A stretch of 64,000 nucleotides of DNA from Salmonella enterica subsp. enterica serovar Choleraesuis (lineage in GTDB: Bacteria > Pseudomonadota > Gammaproteobacteria > Enterobacterales > Enterobacteriaceae). Below, one piece after another: positions 36,381-50,633 of the stretch. The stretch covers positions 3,286,001 to 3,350,000 of the forward strand of contig AP025685.1 in assembly GCA_022846635.1 (NCBI GenBank), in the 5' to 3' direction. A program made the translations under genes and the position numbers. Position 1 is the first letter of the stretch. Every line of letters begins with the position of its first letter. Below the pieces are notes generated by a model that worked only from the letters and a program-made list of their open reading frames with translations, was not told the DNA's origin and made no database searches.

Positions 36381-36851
36381 ATGCGTAAACAGGTAGAAAT
36401 TTTCACCGATGGCTCTTGCCTCGGTAATCCCGGCCCAGGCGGATACGGTGCCATTATGCGCTATCGGGAGCATGAAAAAACATTCAGCGCGGGTTATCGA
36501 CTGACCACTAACAACCGCATGGAGCTTATGGCGGCAATCGTTGCGCTGGAGGCTCTGCGCGAACATTGTGACGTTACCCTCAGCACCGACAGCCAGTACG
36601 TCCGCCAGGGGATTACTCAGTGGATTCATAACTGGAAAAAACGCGGCTGGAAAACCGCTGATAAAAAACCGGTAAAGAATGTCGACCTCTGGAAAAGACT
36701 GGATGCCGCATTGAGCGGCCATACCATTAGCTGGGAGTGGGTCAAAGGCCACGCCGGACATCCAGAGAATGAGCGCTGTGATGAACTGGCGCGCAATGCC
36801 GCGGCTAATCCTGAGAACGAGGATGTCGGCTATCTTCCTGAGAAAGCATAG
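36381..36851 (+). CDS. rnhA: Ribonuclease HI
   Basis: RnhA, 156 residues, degrades RNA in RNA-DNA hybrids. The DEDD catalytic residues are in [17 protein letters not shown] (Asp10), [14 protein letters not shown] (Glu48), [11 protein letters not shown] (Asp70) and [13 protein letters not shown] (Asp134). The basic handle [15 protein letters not shown] is present. MRKQVEIF at 36381 is the family start. Its last 47 bases overlap the end of convergent yafS. Confidence 0.97.
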   Translation: MRKQVEIFTDGSCLGNPGPGGYGAIMRYREHEKTFSAGYRLTTNNRMELMAAIVALEALREHCDVTLSTDSQYVRQGITQWIHNWKKRGWKTADKKPVKNVDLWKRLDAALSGHTISWEWVKGHAGHPENERCDELARNAAANPENEDVGYLPEKA

Positions 36852-37557
36852 TCGACTGGCTGGTCGCTCCGACAATCGGGCGTAATCGGGTGCTCATTGC
36901 CCGCCGGGCCTGGGGCGTAAGCGTCAACGGTACCGTGCGCTTACGAGCGACAATAAGTTGCAGGCACCCCAGGGCCGGAAGATGAGTATTCAGGATTTTT
37001 CCTCCCTGATTGCGCCACGGCATAATCTGAAACTTGCTGCGATGCATAACTTCAAAGTTAAGCAACGCCAGCCAGTCTAGCTGACGCATCAGGGTAAACA
37101 TGCGGCTATTCCAGGGGGCGTGCTTGCGCCGCCAGGGCAATAGCTTACCCGGCCCCAGGATACTTATAGGATTGAAGCTGGTCAGGATAAGCCAGCCATC
37201 ATCAATCAACACCCGGTCGATCTCCCGCAGTTGCCGGTGCGGATCTTCACACCAGCACAGGGTATGTGCCAGCAGGCAGGCATCAATTGAACGTTCGGCA
37301 AACGGCAAATGCAAAGGGTCGGCCTGTACCTGGATCCCCTCCCCGTCGGGGGCCACATTTACCTGATGGGAGATAGCACATTCACTCGTATCCAGTTCAG
37401 CGCTCAAATTACCTATCTTAAGCAGATGAAAGCCGAATATTTTGCTGAGCCACGGTTGAATCTGCTGATTTAGGGCAGCCTGATAGTGTTCCCCGCCCGC
37501 CATTGATGACCATTTGGCCGGAGCCGGGTATTTTACAGGTTTCCTTGCCGGTTTCAT
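36805..37557 (-). CDS. yafS: Methyltransferase-like protein YafS
   Basis: YafS, 250 residues (E. coli 240), is a predicted SAM-dependent methyltransferase. Visible segments are [75 protein letters not shown] and [22 protein letters not shown]. The glycine-rich motif I of typical methyltransferases is degenerate, so activity is uncertain. It is divergent from gloB, and its 3' end overlaps rnhA by 47 bases on the opposite strand. Confidence 0.92.
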   Translation of the reverse strand: MKPARKPVKYPAPAKWSSMAGGEHYQAALNQQIQPWLSKIFGFHLLKIGNLSAELDTSECAISHQVNVAPDGEGIQVQADPLHLPFAERSIDACLLAHTLCWCEDPHRQLREIDRVLIDDGWLILTSFNPISILGPGKLLPWRRKHAPWNSRMFTLMRQLDWLALLNFEVMHRSKFQIMPWRNQGGKILNTHLPALGCLQLIVARKRTVPLTLTPQARRAMSTRLRPIVGATSQSTMLSQEDSRHPRSQD

Positions 37558-37590
37558 GTCAACCTTCCGTAACCTATTGAGAGGTGTTCT

Positions 37591-38346
37591 ATGAATCTTA
37601 CCAGTATTCCAGCCTTTAACGATAACTACATCTGGAGGCTTAGCGACGACTCCGGGCGTTGCCTGGTAGTCGATCCTGGAGAAGCTCGCCCGGTCCTCGA
37701 TGCTCTTAAAGCCGATAATCAGCACCCGGTCGCCATTCTGATCACTCACCACCATAACGACCATACCGGCGGTATTGCTGAAATTGTGGCTCAATATCCC
37801 GATGTCGAGGTTTATGGCCCTGCCGAAGCAGTCAGCAAAGGAGTCACGCATGTTTTGGGAGATGGCTCCCAATTTAACATTCTCGGACAGCAATTCACGG
37901 TCATCGCAACGCCTGGTCATACACTAGGACATATCTGCTTTTATAGCACCCCATGGCTGTTTTGTGGCGACACCCTATTTTCGGGTGGCTGCGGCCGTTT
38001 ATTTGAGGGTAGCGCGGAGCAAATGTTTAATTCATTTCAATCACTTAATCAACTTCCAGGCGATACGTTAATTTGTTGTGCGCATGAGTACACATTAAGC
38101 AATTTAGCCTTTGCCAACGCCATTTTCCCTTCAGATTCGGCGATTAAACATTACTATCGTGAAGTTAAAGAGTTACGGGAGAAAAAACACATAACTTTAC
38201 CTTCAACCCTCGATAAAGAGCGTCAGATAAATGTTTTCCTAAGAACTCAAGATAATGATTTATTTGAAGAAATATCAGATGAAACAAAATTGCAACAACC
38301 TGAGGCGCGTTTCGCGTGGTTAAGGGCAAGAAAAGACAAGTTTTAA
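37591..38346 (+). CDS. gloB: Hydroxyacylglutathione hydrolase (glyoxalase II)
   Basis: GloB, 251 residues, hydrolyses S-lactoylglutathione, the second step of methylglyoxal detoxification. The metallo-beta-lactamase dinuclear site is THHHNDH (53-59), with further ligands in [22 protein letters not shown] and CAHEYT. The last third (about from 170) is richer in A and T than neighbours and has ordinary glyoxalase II content. Length matches E. coli. Confidence 0.96.
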   Translation: MNLTSIPAFNDNYIWRLSDDSGRCLVVDPGEARPVLDALKADNQHPVAILITHHHNDHTGGIAEIVAQYPDVEVYGPAEAVSKGVTHVLGDGSQFNILGQQFTVIATPGHTLGHICFYSTPWLFCGDTLFSGGCGRLFEGSAEQMFNSFQSLNQLPGDTLICCAHEYTLSNLAFANAIFPSDSAIKHYYREVKELREKKHITLPSTLDKERQINVFLRTQDNDLFEEISDETKLQQPEARFAWLRARKDKF

Positions 38347-38417
38347 ATTTTTCCGCTTGTGTTGCCAGAAGTTCGAGGCTATTATCGCTCGTCTTTTAAG
38401 CAACCATTGACATACAC

Positions 38418-39797
38418 ATGAAGGTAAAAGCGATACTTTTCGCCTCAGTGTTGTTAGCCGGGTGCCAGGCATCTCACCATGATGGCGGCATCCAGCAGCA
38501 TGCACAGAGCCTTTCTGCGGCAGGTCAAGGAGAAGCAGGGAAGTATGCAGGTCAAGCGGCCTCAGCGCGTTGGTTGGATGATTCCAGCTTCGCGCAAGAC
38601 AGCAACCTGTGGAGCTCCATTGGCGATCAGCTAAAGATGGGAATTCCGGAAAATGCCCGGATTCGCGAACAAAAACAGAAATACTTGAGAAACAAGAGCT
38701 ATCTCCACGATGTAACCGTACGGGCTGAGCCGTACATGTACTGGATAGCCGGGCAGGTTAAGAAACGTAACATGCCTATGGAACTGGTACTGCTACCCAT
38801 AGTGGAGAGCGCTTTTGACCCCCATGCAACCTCTGGCCGCAATGCTGCAGGTATCTGGCAAATTATGCCAGGCACGGGGCGTAATTATGGTCTGAAACAG
38901 ACACGAAACTATGACGCGCGTCGTGACGTGGTTGCTTCAACAACCGCAGCACTAAATATGATGCAGCGTCTGAACAAGATGTTCGACGGTGACTGGCTCC
39001 TGACCGTAGCAGCTTATAATAGCGGCGAAGGTCGGGTCATGAAGGCTGTGAAAGCGAATAAAGCACGCGGGAAACCGACGGACTTCTGGTCGCTTTCTCT
39101 GCCTCAGGAAACTCGGATTTATATTCCGAAAATGCTGGCGCTGAGCGACATCGTTAAAAACAGCAAGCGTTACGGGGTTAATCTGCCGACCACCAGCGGC
39201 GAACGTGCTTTGGCACGTGTAGAGCTGGAAAGCCCGGTAAAGATGACTCAGATTGCGCAAATGGCCGGGATCTCCGAGTCTAAGCTAAAGACCTTCAACG
39301 CCGGGGTAAAATCAGGTGTGATTGGTCACAGCCAGCAATATGTGATGGTGCCTAAGAAGCATGCCGACCGTCTGCGTGCTTCCCTGGCGACCGGCGACTT
39401 TGATGAAGTCGATGCTGGCATCCTGGCGGATAACCGTAGTACGCAGCCTGCTACCAGCAGTGCGCGCAGCTACAAAGTCCGCTCTGGAGATACGCTTTCT
39501 ACCGTGGCGGCGCGTCTTAACGTGAGCACCAGCCAGCTGAAAAGCTGGAACAATCTGCGCGGCAACCACATTAAAGTGGGTCAGTCGCTCAGCGTTGGTA
39601 GCGCACAAAGCGGTACTCGCCTGGCGAACAACAGTACAACGTACAAGGTTCGTAAAGGCGATTCGTTTGCCAGCATTGCTAAGCGCCACGGCGTAGCAAC
39701 TAAAGATCTCATTCGCTGGAACAGCGATGCGGGGGATCTTAAGCCAGGCGACCAGCTGACGTTGTTTATCAAAAGCAACGACCGGCCAGACACCTGA
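38418..39797 (+). CDS. mltD: Membrane-bound lytic murein transglycosylase D
   Basis: MltD, 459 residues, is a lipoprotein that cleaves peptidoglycan glycan strands. Lipobox VLLAGC places the lipidated cysteine at residue 16. The SLT domain contains the catalytic glutamate in LLPIVESAFDP (Glu130) and GIWQIMPGTGRNYGL, AAYNSGEGRVMKA. Two LysM repeats follow (YKVRSGDTLSTVAARLNVS at about 353 and YKVRKGDSFASIAKRHGVA at about 411). A terminator lies downstream. Confidence 0.96.
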   Translation: MKVKAILFASVLLAGCQASHHDGGIQQHAQSLSAAGQGEAGKYAGQAASARWLDDSSFAQDSNLWSSIGDQLKMGIPENARIREQKQKYLRNKSYLHDVTVRAEPYMYWIAGQVKKRNMPMELVLLPIVESAFDPHATSGRNAAGIWQIMPGTGRNYGLKQTRNYDARRDVVASTTAALNMMQRLNKMFDGDWLLTVAAYNSGEGRVMKAVKANKARGKPTDFWSLSLPQETRIYIPKMLALSDIVKNSKRYGVNLPTTSGERALARVELESPVKMTQIAQMAGISESKLKTFNAGVKSGVIGHSQQYVMVPKKHADRLRASLATGDFDEVDAGILADNRSTQPATSSARSYKVRSGDTLSTVAARLNVSTSQLKSWNNLRGNHIKVGQSLSVGSAQSGTRLANNSTTYKVRKGDSFASIAKRHGVATKDLIRWNSDAGDLKPGDQLTLFIKSNDRPDT

Positions 39798-39814
39798 CAG
39801 AACCAGCCTGCTAA

Positions 39815-39847
39815 AAAGCCGCTCCGTTACCGGAAGCGGCTTTTTTT
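39815..39847 (+). terminator. mltD terminator
   Basis: AAAGCCGCT ... AGCGGCTTTTTTT is a strong GC stem with a seven-T tail starting 18 bases after the mltD stop. Confidence 0.9.
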
Positions 39848-39861
39848 ATACTGCACGGTAT

Positions 39862-40632
39862 TCACATCTCTTTACGCGCCATAAACCAGCCAATATCACT
39901 GGTAAAAGAGCCATCAGGCTGCAATCGGAAATACTCTTGCACCGGTTGCGATGCACTGACCTGCCAGGCCCGAATTGCATCTACCATTACTTTTGGGGTA
40001 CGCATTCTCTGGACCCAGGAATCAAACTCCAGCTCCAGCTTGTCTCGCTCCATATTTACCAGCGCCAGCCCGGAGTCGCTTAACATCTCGCTCCACTGGG
40101 CGCTGCTGTAATCACGAACGTGAGAGGTATCGCGCAGCGCTTCTACCGTTTGCAGCCAGATATCAAACACCGGATGTCCGGGAGAGATAACATCCATCAC
40201 AATCAGGATTCCATCTGACTTTAATACCCGATGGATCTCACGCAGAGCCGCTCCAACATCATGCCAGTGATGGGCTGAGTAGCGGCTAATAACCACATCA
40301 AACTGGCCGTCATCGAAGCTCAGCTTCTCGGCTACGCCCTGACGGGTATCGATATTAGTCAGCCCACGCGCCTGCGCCGCTTGTGCAACCACATCCAGCA
40401 TTTGCTGGCTTAAATCCCAGGCGGTCACCCGTGCGACCTGTGATGCCGCCACAAAGCTGGCATGCCCTGCTCCACAGCCAACATCAAGCACATGGGCCTG
40501 CGGCCACTGAGCCAGTGTGGCGGCCAGACGCTGTAAATCGCGCCCTGCTGCATGAACTTTACTGGTCAGATAATCTGTGGCCTGAGAGCCAAACTGGGCG
40601 GATACGTTATCGTGGTGCGTTGATGTCGTCAT
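39862..40632 (-). CDS. yafE: Class I SAM-dependent methyltransferase YafE
   Basis: YafE, 256 residues, is a UbiE/Methyltransf_11-type methyltransferase of unknown acceptor. Motif I is HVLDVGCGAGHASF (about 48-61), followed by VTAWDLSQQMLDVV, FDVVISRYSAHHWHDVGAALREIHRVLKSDGILIVMDVISP. The longer N-terminus (MTTSTHHDNVSAQFGSQATDYLTS) is typical of full-length homologues; the E. coli K-12 annotation is shorter. It lies between mltD and yafD as in E. coli. Confidence 0.92.
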   Translation of the reverse strand: MTTSTHHDNVSAQFGSQATDYLTSKVHAAGRDLQRLAATLAQWPQAHVLDVGCGAGHASFVAASQVARVTAWDLSQQMLDVVAQAAQARGLTNIDTRQGVAEKLSFDDGQFDVVISRYSAHHWHDVGAALREIHRVLKSDGILIVMDVISPGHPVFDIWLQTVEALRDTSHVRDYSSAQWSEMLSDSGLALVNMERDKLELEFDSWVQRMRTPKVMVDAIRAWQVSASQPVQEYFRLQPDGSFTSDIGWFMARKEM

Positions 40633-40709
40633 GCAGCAATCCTCAGATGTAAGCGTTAATCATAACGGAGCAGATAAGGCCTGCCCCATGGCAGACCCAT
40701 ATCGGCTAG

Positions 40710-41516
40710 TTATTTATACGCCGCAGGGCTGCCGGACAGGAACTCAACGAGTAGTGGATTATGGTCAGATGCACGGGTAACGAGGACAGAAGCCTCCTGA
40801 ACCCGCAGATCGCGGTAGAATACAAAATCCAGCGGACGGCCAAAGGCGCGCTTACGGTGGTCATCCGTGAAGCGAACTTCACGCAGAGCCATCTCCCGCG
40901 CAAAACGATATAAGGCCGCCATCCGTGGACGGCTCCACGCATTAAAATCACCGGCCATGATGACTGGCCCCTGATGGTGCTCCAGCTGGTCGCCAATCGG
41001 CCCCAACTGCTTGCTATAAACATCGACTCCCAGGCTAAAGTTCACCGCATGGACATTCACCACCATCAGCATTCTGCCGTCCGGAAGTGGATAGACGGTG
41101 ACCAGAGCAGATTTAGCTAACCGCAAGATAGGCTCTCTCTCGCGCAGCGGACAGCAATAAACCGGATGAGCGGCAGAGAGCGTCATAACGCCTGAGGGAT
41201 GCTGAGGGAATACAAATGCAGGAACCTGATCGGCCGCGAGATAGTTACTGGTCGCAAAGCGCACCAGCTCAGGAGTCGTTTGCGCTTCTTGCAGTAACAT
41301 CAGCTGCGCATCTTTGCCAAAGCCCTGTAATACTGAGAGCCATTCGGCGCGCTGCTGTTTAAAGATGTTCCATACCAAAACCCGTATCCGCTCCTCGGCG
41401 GGTAGTGGCTCACCGGGCGGCAGGGCCGTGCCAACGGCAGCGAACGAGCCGGGCGCCAGAATGCGCTCAGCTGGCTGTCCGGCTACATACCGCATGGCAT
41501 AGGTTTTCTTACGCAC
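40710..41516 (-). CDS. yafD: Endonuclease/exonuclease/phosphatase family protein YafD
   Basis: YafD, 268 residues (E. coli 266), belongs to the EEP fold. Key blocks are [27 protein letters not shown] with the metal glutamate, [19 protein letters not shown] and [17 protein letters not shown] with the catalytic Asp-His. The N-terminus [19 protein letters not shown] is family-typical. The substrate is unknown; a link to envelope stress has been noted in Salmonella. Confidence 0.94.
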   Translation of the reverse strand: MRKKTYAMRYVAGQPAERILAPGSFAAVGTALPPGEPLPAEERIRVLVWNIFKQQRAEWLSVLQGFGKDAQLMLLQEAQTTPELVRFATSNYLAADQVPAFVFPQHPSGVMTLSAAHPVYCCPLREREPILRLAKSALVTVYPLPDGRMLMVVNVHAVNFSLGVDVYSKQLGPIGDQLEHHQGPVIMAGDFNAWSRPRMAALYRFAREMALREVRFTDDHRKRAFGRPLDFVFYRDLRVQEASVLVTRASDHNPLLVEFLSGSPAAYK

Positions 41517-41650
41517 TTCGCCGCTAACCTCGCTACAACTTCTTCAGAACCCGGAAGGGTTATTCAGTTATAGGGCTTTTAGGCGCGGCTTTCAATGTGA
41601 GGATAACGAAGAGGCACGGACTGGTTATGCCAATCCGCACCTCAAAGGTA

Positions 41651-42829
41651 TTACTGAGCACAGACTACACGAGCCGGACGATCCAGACGGCCACTGATAG
41701 CAACCAGGGCCAGGGCACCCAGAACGATAACCGAACCAATCCATGGTGTCTGAGCCAGACCGGAGGTCGCAACAACCTGACCACCAACCACGGAGCCTAA
41801 AGCAATACCGATATTAAACGCAGCAATATTCAGACCTGATGCAACATCTACGGCGTCAGGTGTGTACTGCTCAGCTTTCTGTACCACATATACCTGCAGA
41901 CCCGGCACATTACCGAAGGCAAAGACACCCATGATAATAATGGTCACCAGCGCCGTGAAGTGCATGCTAACAGTGAACTGCAATACCAGCAGCAATACGG
42001 CCAGGGCCAGGAAAATAAATTTCAGCGCCGGCACCGCACCGTGCTTATCGGCCAGACGGCCACCCCAAATATTACCGATAGCCACCGCAACGCCATAACC
42101 TAATAGGATCCAGCTTACCGCTGCTGGAGAAAAGCCCGCTAAGTCTTGCATCATAGGTGCCAGGAAGGTGAAAGCCGTAAACACGCCGCCATAACCCAGA
42201 GCCGTAATCGCATAGATAATCAGTAACCGTGGGTTAGTCAGTACTCGCAACTGTGCCTTTAGCGAGGCGGGAGCGCGCATGGGAATATCGCGAGGGACCA
42301 GGATAATGCTGGCTACCAGCGCAATAACACCAATGGCAGACACGGCCAGGAAGGTTTCGCGCCATCCGAAGTGCTGACCGATAAATGTTCCCAGGGGAAC
42401 CCCGGTGACCAAAGCGACCGTTAAGCCCCCAAACATAATGGCAATAGCCGATGCGGCTTTTTCTTTAGCAACCAGGCTGGTCGCAATCGTGGAACCAATA
42501 GAGAAAAATACCCCATGCGCCAGGCCAGTCAGCAAGCGAGCCAGAATCAACGTATGATAATCAGGAGCAATCCAGGCCAGCAGGTTACCAATGGTAAATA
42601 ATACCATCAGTCCTACCAGCAATTTCTTACGGGCAACTTTACCGGTTAATGCCGTGAGAACCGGCGCGCCAATGGCAACGCCTAAAGCATAGATAGATAC
42701 TAACAAGCCGGCAGATGGCAGCGATACGCCAAGCTGCTGAGCAATAGTGGGAACCAGACCCACCAGGACAAACTCTGTGGTGCCGATAGCAAAGGCACTG
42801 ATAGTTAATGCAAGTAATGCGAGAGGCAT
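41651..42829 (-). CDS. MFS transporter, DHA1 (AraJ/YdhP-like) family
   Basis: This 392-residue, 12-helix major facilitator begins LALTISAFAIGTTEFVLVGLVPTIAQQLGVS, the signature opening of the AraJ/YdhP/CmlA branch of DHA1 exporters, and carries the loop 2-3 motif in GKVARKKLLVG. Members export drugs or sugars such as arabinose. The substrate is unknown. It is divergent from yafC across 106 bases and is not present between yafC and yafD in E. coli K-12, so it is an insertion into the backbone, possibly regulated by YafC. Confidence 0.88.
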   Translation of the reverse strand: MPLALLALTISAFAIGTTEFVLVGLVPTIAQQLGVSLPSAGLLVSIYALGVAIGAPVLTALTGKVARKKLLVGLMVLFTIGNLLAWIAPDYHTLILARLLTGLAHGVFFSIGSTIATSLVAKEKAASAIAIMFGGLTVALVTGVPLGTFIGQHFGWRETFLAVSAIGVIALVASIILVPRDIPMRAPASLKAQLRVLTNPRLLIIYAITALGYGGVFTAFTFLAPMMQDLAGFSPAAVSWILLGYGVAVAIGNIWGGRLADKHGAVPALKFIFLALAVLLLVLQFTVSMHFTALVTIIIMGVFAFGNVPGLQVYVVQKAEQYTPDAVDVASGLNIAAFNIGIALGSVVGGQVVATSGLAQTPWIGSVIVLGALALVAISGRLDRPARVVCAQ

Positions 42830-42935
42830 AATACCCGTCTCCAGTTAATCTCAGTTAAGTGACACGCAGTATGCCGCCGTGGTTAAATAACAAAAATATG
42901 CAAAATCTCAATAGAATCTTGCTTAAGGAGCAATA

Positions 42936-43844
42936 ATGAAGGCAACCTCCGAAGAACTGGCGATCTTTGTTGCCGTAGTGGAGAGCGGTAGTTTCAGCAG
43001 GGCCGCTGAGCAACTGGAACTGGCCAACTCCGCCGTTAGCCGTGCGGTAAAAAAACTGGAGATGAAGCTGGGTGTAGGTTTACTTAATCGTACGACCCGC
43101 CAGCTAAGCCTGACGAATGAAGGATCTCGTTATTTCCGCCGGGTACAGCAAGTTTTGCAAGAGATGGCCGCAGCAGAGAATGAGTTGATGGAAAGCCGCC
43201 AGGTTCCGCGTGGCCTGTTGCGTATTGATGCCGCAACGCCTGTGGTTCTTCATTTACTTATGCCAATGATCAAACCCTTTCGCGAACGCTATCCGGAAAT
43301 GACCCTCTCCCTGGTTTCCTCAGAAACTTTTATAAATCTCATTGAGAGAAAAGTAGATGTCGCTATTCGCGCCGGTGAACTGACTGATTCAAGCCTGCGG
43401 GCACGCCCATTGCTTCAAAGCTATCGTAAAATTGTCGCCAGCCCGGATTATATTGCTCAGTACGGAGCACCTAAAGATGTAGCCGATTTGAAAAATCATC
43501 AGTGCATTGGATTCAGCGAGCCGCAGCAACTCAACCGCTGGCCTTTGCCTTCTGAAGACGGGCAACCATTTGAAGCGCACCCCGCTCTCTCTTCGAATAG
43601 CGGTGAGACTATCAAGCATCTGTGCCTGCGCGGCAACGGTATCGCCTGTCTGTCTGGCTTTATGATTAAGGATGATATTGCCAGCGGGAGGCTGGTCGAG
43701 GTGTTGAGCGACTATATACAACCGATTCCGATGCCGGTAAGTGCGGTCTATTACAGCGATCGGGCGGTCAGTACGCGTATCCGGGCATTTATTGATTTCT
43801 TAAGCGAGTGGCTGGCCGCTAATCCGGCAACAATCAATATGTAA
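42936..43844 (+). CDS. yafC: LysR-family regulator YafC
   Basis: YafC, 302 residues, has an N-terminal winged helix ([38 protein letters not shown]) nearly identical to E. coli YafC, then [15 protein letters not shown] and a type-2 periplasmic-binding-like domain. AAGGAG precedes the ATG. Target genes are unknown; the divergent MFS exporter is the obvious candidate here. A GCAA-N15-TTGC element lies just before the ribosome site. Confidence 0.93.
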   Translation: MKATSEELAIFVAVVESGSFSRAAEQLELANSAVSRAVKKLEMKLGVGLLNRTTRQLSLTNEGSRYFRRVQQVLQEMAAAENELMESRQVPRGLLRIDAATPVVLHLLMPMIKPFRERYPEMTLSLVSSETFINLIERKVDVAIRAGELTDSSLRARPLLQSYRKIVASPDYIAQYGAPKDVADLKNHQCIGFSEPQQLNRWPLPSEDGQPFEAHPALSSNSGETIKHLCLRGNGIACLSGFMIKDDIASGRLVEVLSDYIQPIPMPVSAVYYSDRAVSTRIRAFIDFLSEWLAANPATINM

Positions 43845-43875
43845 TCCAGCCTGTGCTTCTTTCCTATAAATGCAA

Positions 43876-43897
43876 AAACGGGCCTTACGGCCCGTTT
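43876..43897. terminator. Terminator between yafC and dkgB
   Basis: AAACGGGCC / GGCCCGTTT (43876-43884, 43889-43897), 9-bp stem and 4-base loop, between convergent genes, with A- and T-runs on the two sides. Confidence 0.85.
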
Positions 43898-43904
43898 GTA
43901 TTAA

Positions 43905-44708
43905 TTAATCCCACTCTGGCGCAAGGCCTTCAGGACTGACCAATCGCAAGTTGTTATCCAACGCTGCGATCTGAGCCAGATCCTCACGATCCAATACCAG
44001 CTGGCGCGCCTTGAGATTACTCTCCAGATTTGCTCGTTTAGTCGAGGATGGAATAACGCCGTAACCCAGCGTTAAAGCCCACGCTAATGCCACCTGAGCC
44101 GGCGTCGCACGATGTTTCTCAGCGATTGTGATGATGGTTGGATCTTCCAGGACTTTACCGTATCCGAGAGTCATGTAAGAAGTAATAGTGATGCCATGCT
44201 GACGGGCAAATTCCACTACTTTACGGTTCTGCAAGAATGGGGAAAGTTCTATCTGATTAGCAGCAATCTCTCCCGCCCCTACGGCATTAATAGCCTGCTG
44301 CATCAATGCAACGGTAAAGTTAGAAACACCAATAGCGCGCGTTAGGCCTTCTCGTTTAGCTTCCAGCAGTGCCTGCATATACTCTTCAAGGCTGGCGTTA
44401 TCTGCCGAACAAGGCCAGTGAACAAGCGTGAGGTCCACATAGTCAGTTTGCAGCTTAGCAAGGCTCTCTTTCAGAGAAGGAATAAGTTTTTCACGGCTTA
44501 AATTTTCTTTCCAGATTTTGGTGGTCAGAAACAGCTCTTCACGTGCCACTTCGCTTGCAGCGAGCGCTTCGCCTATTGCGGCTTCATTACCATAAATTTG
44601 CGCGGTATCAATAGCCCGATAACCCACGTCCAGCGCATCGGCAATAGATGCTTTCACAACTTCATCTTTAAGACGGTAGGTACCTAAACCAAAGGCAGGA
44701 ATGCTCAT
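43905..44708 (-). CDS. dkgB: 2,5-diketo-D-gluconate reductase B / methylglyoxal reductase
   Basis: DkgB, 267 residues, is an NADPH-dependent aldo-keto reductase that reduces 2,5-diketogluconate and methylglyoxal. The AKR pattern is clear: [37 protein letters not shown] with the catalytic Asp-Tyr, [10 protein letters not shown] with the lysine, LTLVHWPCS, and [18 protein letters not shown] for cofactor binding. It sits between yafC and the rRNA operon as in E. coli. An AGGAGAAAG ribosome site precedes the ATG. Confidence 0.95.
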   Translation of the reverse strand: MSIPAFGLGTYRLKDEVVKASIADALDVGYRAIDTAQIYGNEAAIGEALAASEVAREELFLTTKIWKENLSREKLIPSLKESLAKLQTDYVDLTLVHWPCSADNASLEEYMQALLEAKREGLTRAIGVSNFTVALMQQAINAVGAGEIAANQIELSPFLQNRKVVEFARQHGITITSYMTLGYGKVLEDPTIITIAEKHRATPAQVALAWALTLGYGVIPSSTKRANLESNLKARQLVLDREDLAQIAALDNNLRLVSPEGLAPEWD

Positions 44709-44842
44709 TTATCTTTCTCCTCAAAGTGTTATGAGCAGATTATTCATGAAAGAGCAGAGGCTAAAAAGGCCTGAATCAGCACAAGAGTTTTGCGTTTTTT
44801 GGGATAAAGGCGCGATTGGGAGATATGGAGAAAGGAAAAAAC

Positions 44843-44878
44843 GCATAAAAAAAACCCCGAGCTTATGCTCGGGGCTTC
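44843..44878 (-). terminator. rRNA operon terminator
   Basis: CCCCGAGC / GCTCGGGG (44855-44862, 44867-44874) with a TTAT/ATAA loop, followed on the minus strand by eight T residues, just after the distal tRNA-Asp. Confidence 0.92.
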
Positions 44879-44886
44879 TTATTAAG

Positions 44887-44963
44887 TGGCGGAACGGACG
44901 GGACTCGAACCCGCGACCCCCTGCGTGACAGGCAGGTATTCTAACCAACTGAACTACCGCTCC
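44887..44963 (-). tRNA. aspU: tRNA-Asp(GTC), distal gene of the rRNA operon
   Basis: 77 bases identical to the tRNA at 35395-35471, anticodon GTC, encoded CCA. It lies 97 bases downstream of 5S and before the operon terminator, as aspU at E. coli rrnH. Confidence 0.97.
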
Positions 44964-45060
44964 ACCGATTCTGTACTGATGTCAGCTATTGTGCTGACTT
45001 CAGGTATTTCGCCCTTTCCGCGTCACCGGAAGGTCATGACCAGATTCTGGTCTTAATTTG

Positions 45061-45180
45061 ATGCCTGGCAGTTCCCTACTCTCGCATGGGGAGACCCCAC
45101 ACTACCATCGGCGCTACGGCGTTTCACTTCTGAGTTCGGCATGGGGTCAGGTGGGACCACCGCGCTAGTGCCGCCAGGCA
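45061..45180 (-). rRNA. rrf: 5S ribosomal RNA
   Basis: 120 bases from TGCCTGGCGGCACTAGCG to CTGCCAGGCAT on the minus strand, the full enterobacterial 5S length with complementary ends. It lies 95 bases after 23S. Confidence 0.97.
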
Positions 45181-45275
45181 AATTCTGTCCGTTCACCGCT
45201 TTACGCCATGAACGTTTATCCGAAAACTAAGCTGAAAATCTCTCAAATCCAACACCAAAACCTCTTTGGCGTTGT

Positions 45276-48179
<2,904 letters not shown>

Positions 48180-48298
48180 TCACAACCCGAAGAAGTCTTC
48201 GTGTCGCAAGAATTTGAGAGACTCGAACATATCATCGTCATTTCTTATTACGGAGAAATGAGACGGTATGTCGTTTCAATTTTCAGCTTGTTTCCAGA

Positions 48299-48311
48299 TT
48301 TTTAAAGAGCA
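48299..48311 (-). promoter_or_regulatory. boxA antitermination element upstream of 23S
   Basis: TGCTCTTTAAAAA on the minus strand in the tRNA-Ala/23S spacer matches the rRNA boxA (NusB/NusE site). Confidence 0.75.
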
Positions 48312-48370
48312 TAATACTTCGCAACACACTGTTAACCAGTGCATTCTGAAGTATTTTTTACGAGAAGTAA

Positions 48371-48446
48371 TGGTGGAGCTATGCGGGATCGAACCGCAGA
48401 CCTCCTGCGTGCAAAGCAGGCGCTCTCCCAGCTGAGCTATAGCCCC
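48371..48446 (-). tRNA. alaT-type: tRNA-Ala(TGC) in the 16S-23S spacer
   Basis: 76-base cloverleaf GGGGCTATAGCTCAG ... GCATAGCTCCACCA on the minus strand, anticodon TGC. Second spacer tRNA of the operon, after tRNA-Ile. Confidence 0.97.
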
Positions 48447-48552
48447 AAGTAGTATGTAAACCTCACGTACTAATTCATTCTGAGACAAGGCGCGGTAACG
48501 CGAAGCATACTCATGTATGTGAGCGTTGCCGTAACACAGTATCAGAAGGAAT

Positions 48553-48629
<77 letters not shown>

Positions 48630-48701
48630 GCAGAGGTTTTACTGCTCGTTCTTTTTCATCAGACAATCTGTGTGAGCACTACAAGGTTGTATCTTTATAG
48701 G

Positions 48702-50243
<1,542 letters not shown>

Positions 50244-50377
50244 AAAGTTTGATGCTCAATGAATTCTGTCATTCGTAATGAATTAACTGTTGTTCACTTG
50301 AGACTTGATAAATCATTTAGCGTCTTGCGACGTTAAGATATCAGTGCCTCGAGTGCCCACACAGATTGTCTGATAAA

Positions 50378-50390
50378 TTGTTAAAGAGCA
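50378..50390 (-). promoter_or_regulatory. boxA antitermination element in the 16S leader
   Basis: TGCTCTTTAACAA on the minus strand, about 135 bases before the 16S 5' end, is the canonical rRNA leader boxA. Confidence 0.85.
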
Positions 50391-50430
50391 GTGAGTTAGC
50401 AGCGCTTCGCTTGCTAACTCGAGGTGGCGT

Positions 50431-50458
50431 ATATTACGCCTTCCTCCTTCAGAGTCAA
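50431..50458 (-). promoter_or_regulatory. rRNA promoter P2
   Basis: Minus-strand -35 TTGACT (50458-50453) and -10 TAATAT (50436-50431) with 16-base spacing, followed by ACGCC and the leader with boxA. Confidence 0.8.
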
Positions 50459-50550
50459 GCGATTATTTTCGCTTTTCTCTGGCGGGTGTTCCGAAGAAAC
50501 CCTTGTAACCCGGCGGCTTGCGTGCCGTTGTTCCGTGTCGATGGAGGCGC

Positions 50551-50625
50551 ATTATAGGGACGCCGCTGATAATGGCAAGAGGAAAAATGAAAAAATAAAT
50601 CGTTCGTTCATTTTTCCATCATAAG
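50551..50625 (-). promoter_or_regulatory. rRNA promoter P1 with UP element
   Basis: Minus-strand -35 TTGCCA (50578-50573), 16-base spacer, -10 TATAAT (50556-50551) and GCGCC discriminator, the stringent rrn P1 form. Upstream A/T tracts (TTTATTTTTTCATTTTT) act as a UP element. Confidence 0.87.
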
Positions 50626-50633
50626 GCCTGTTT

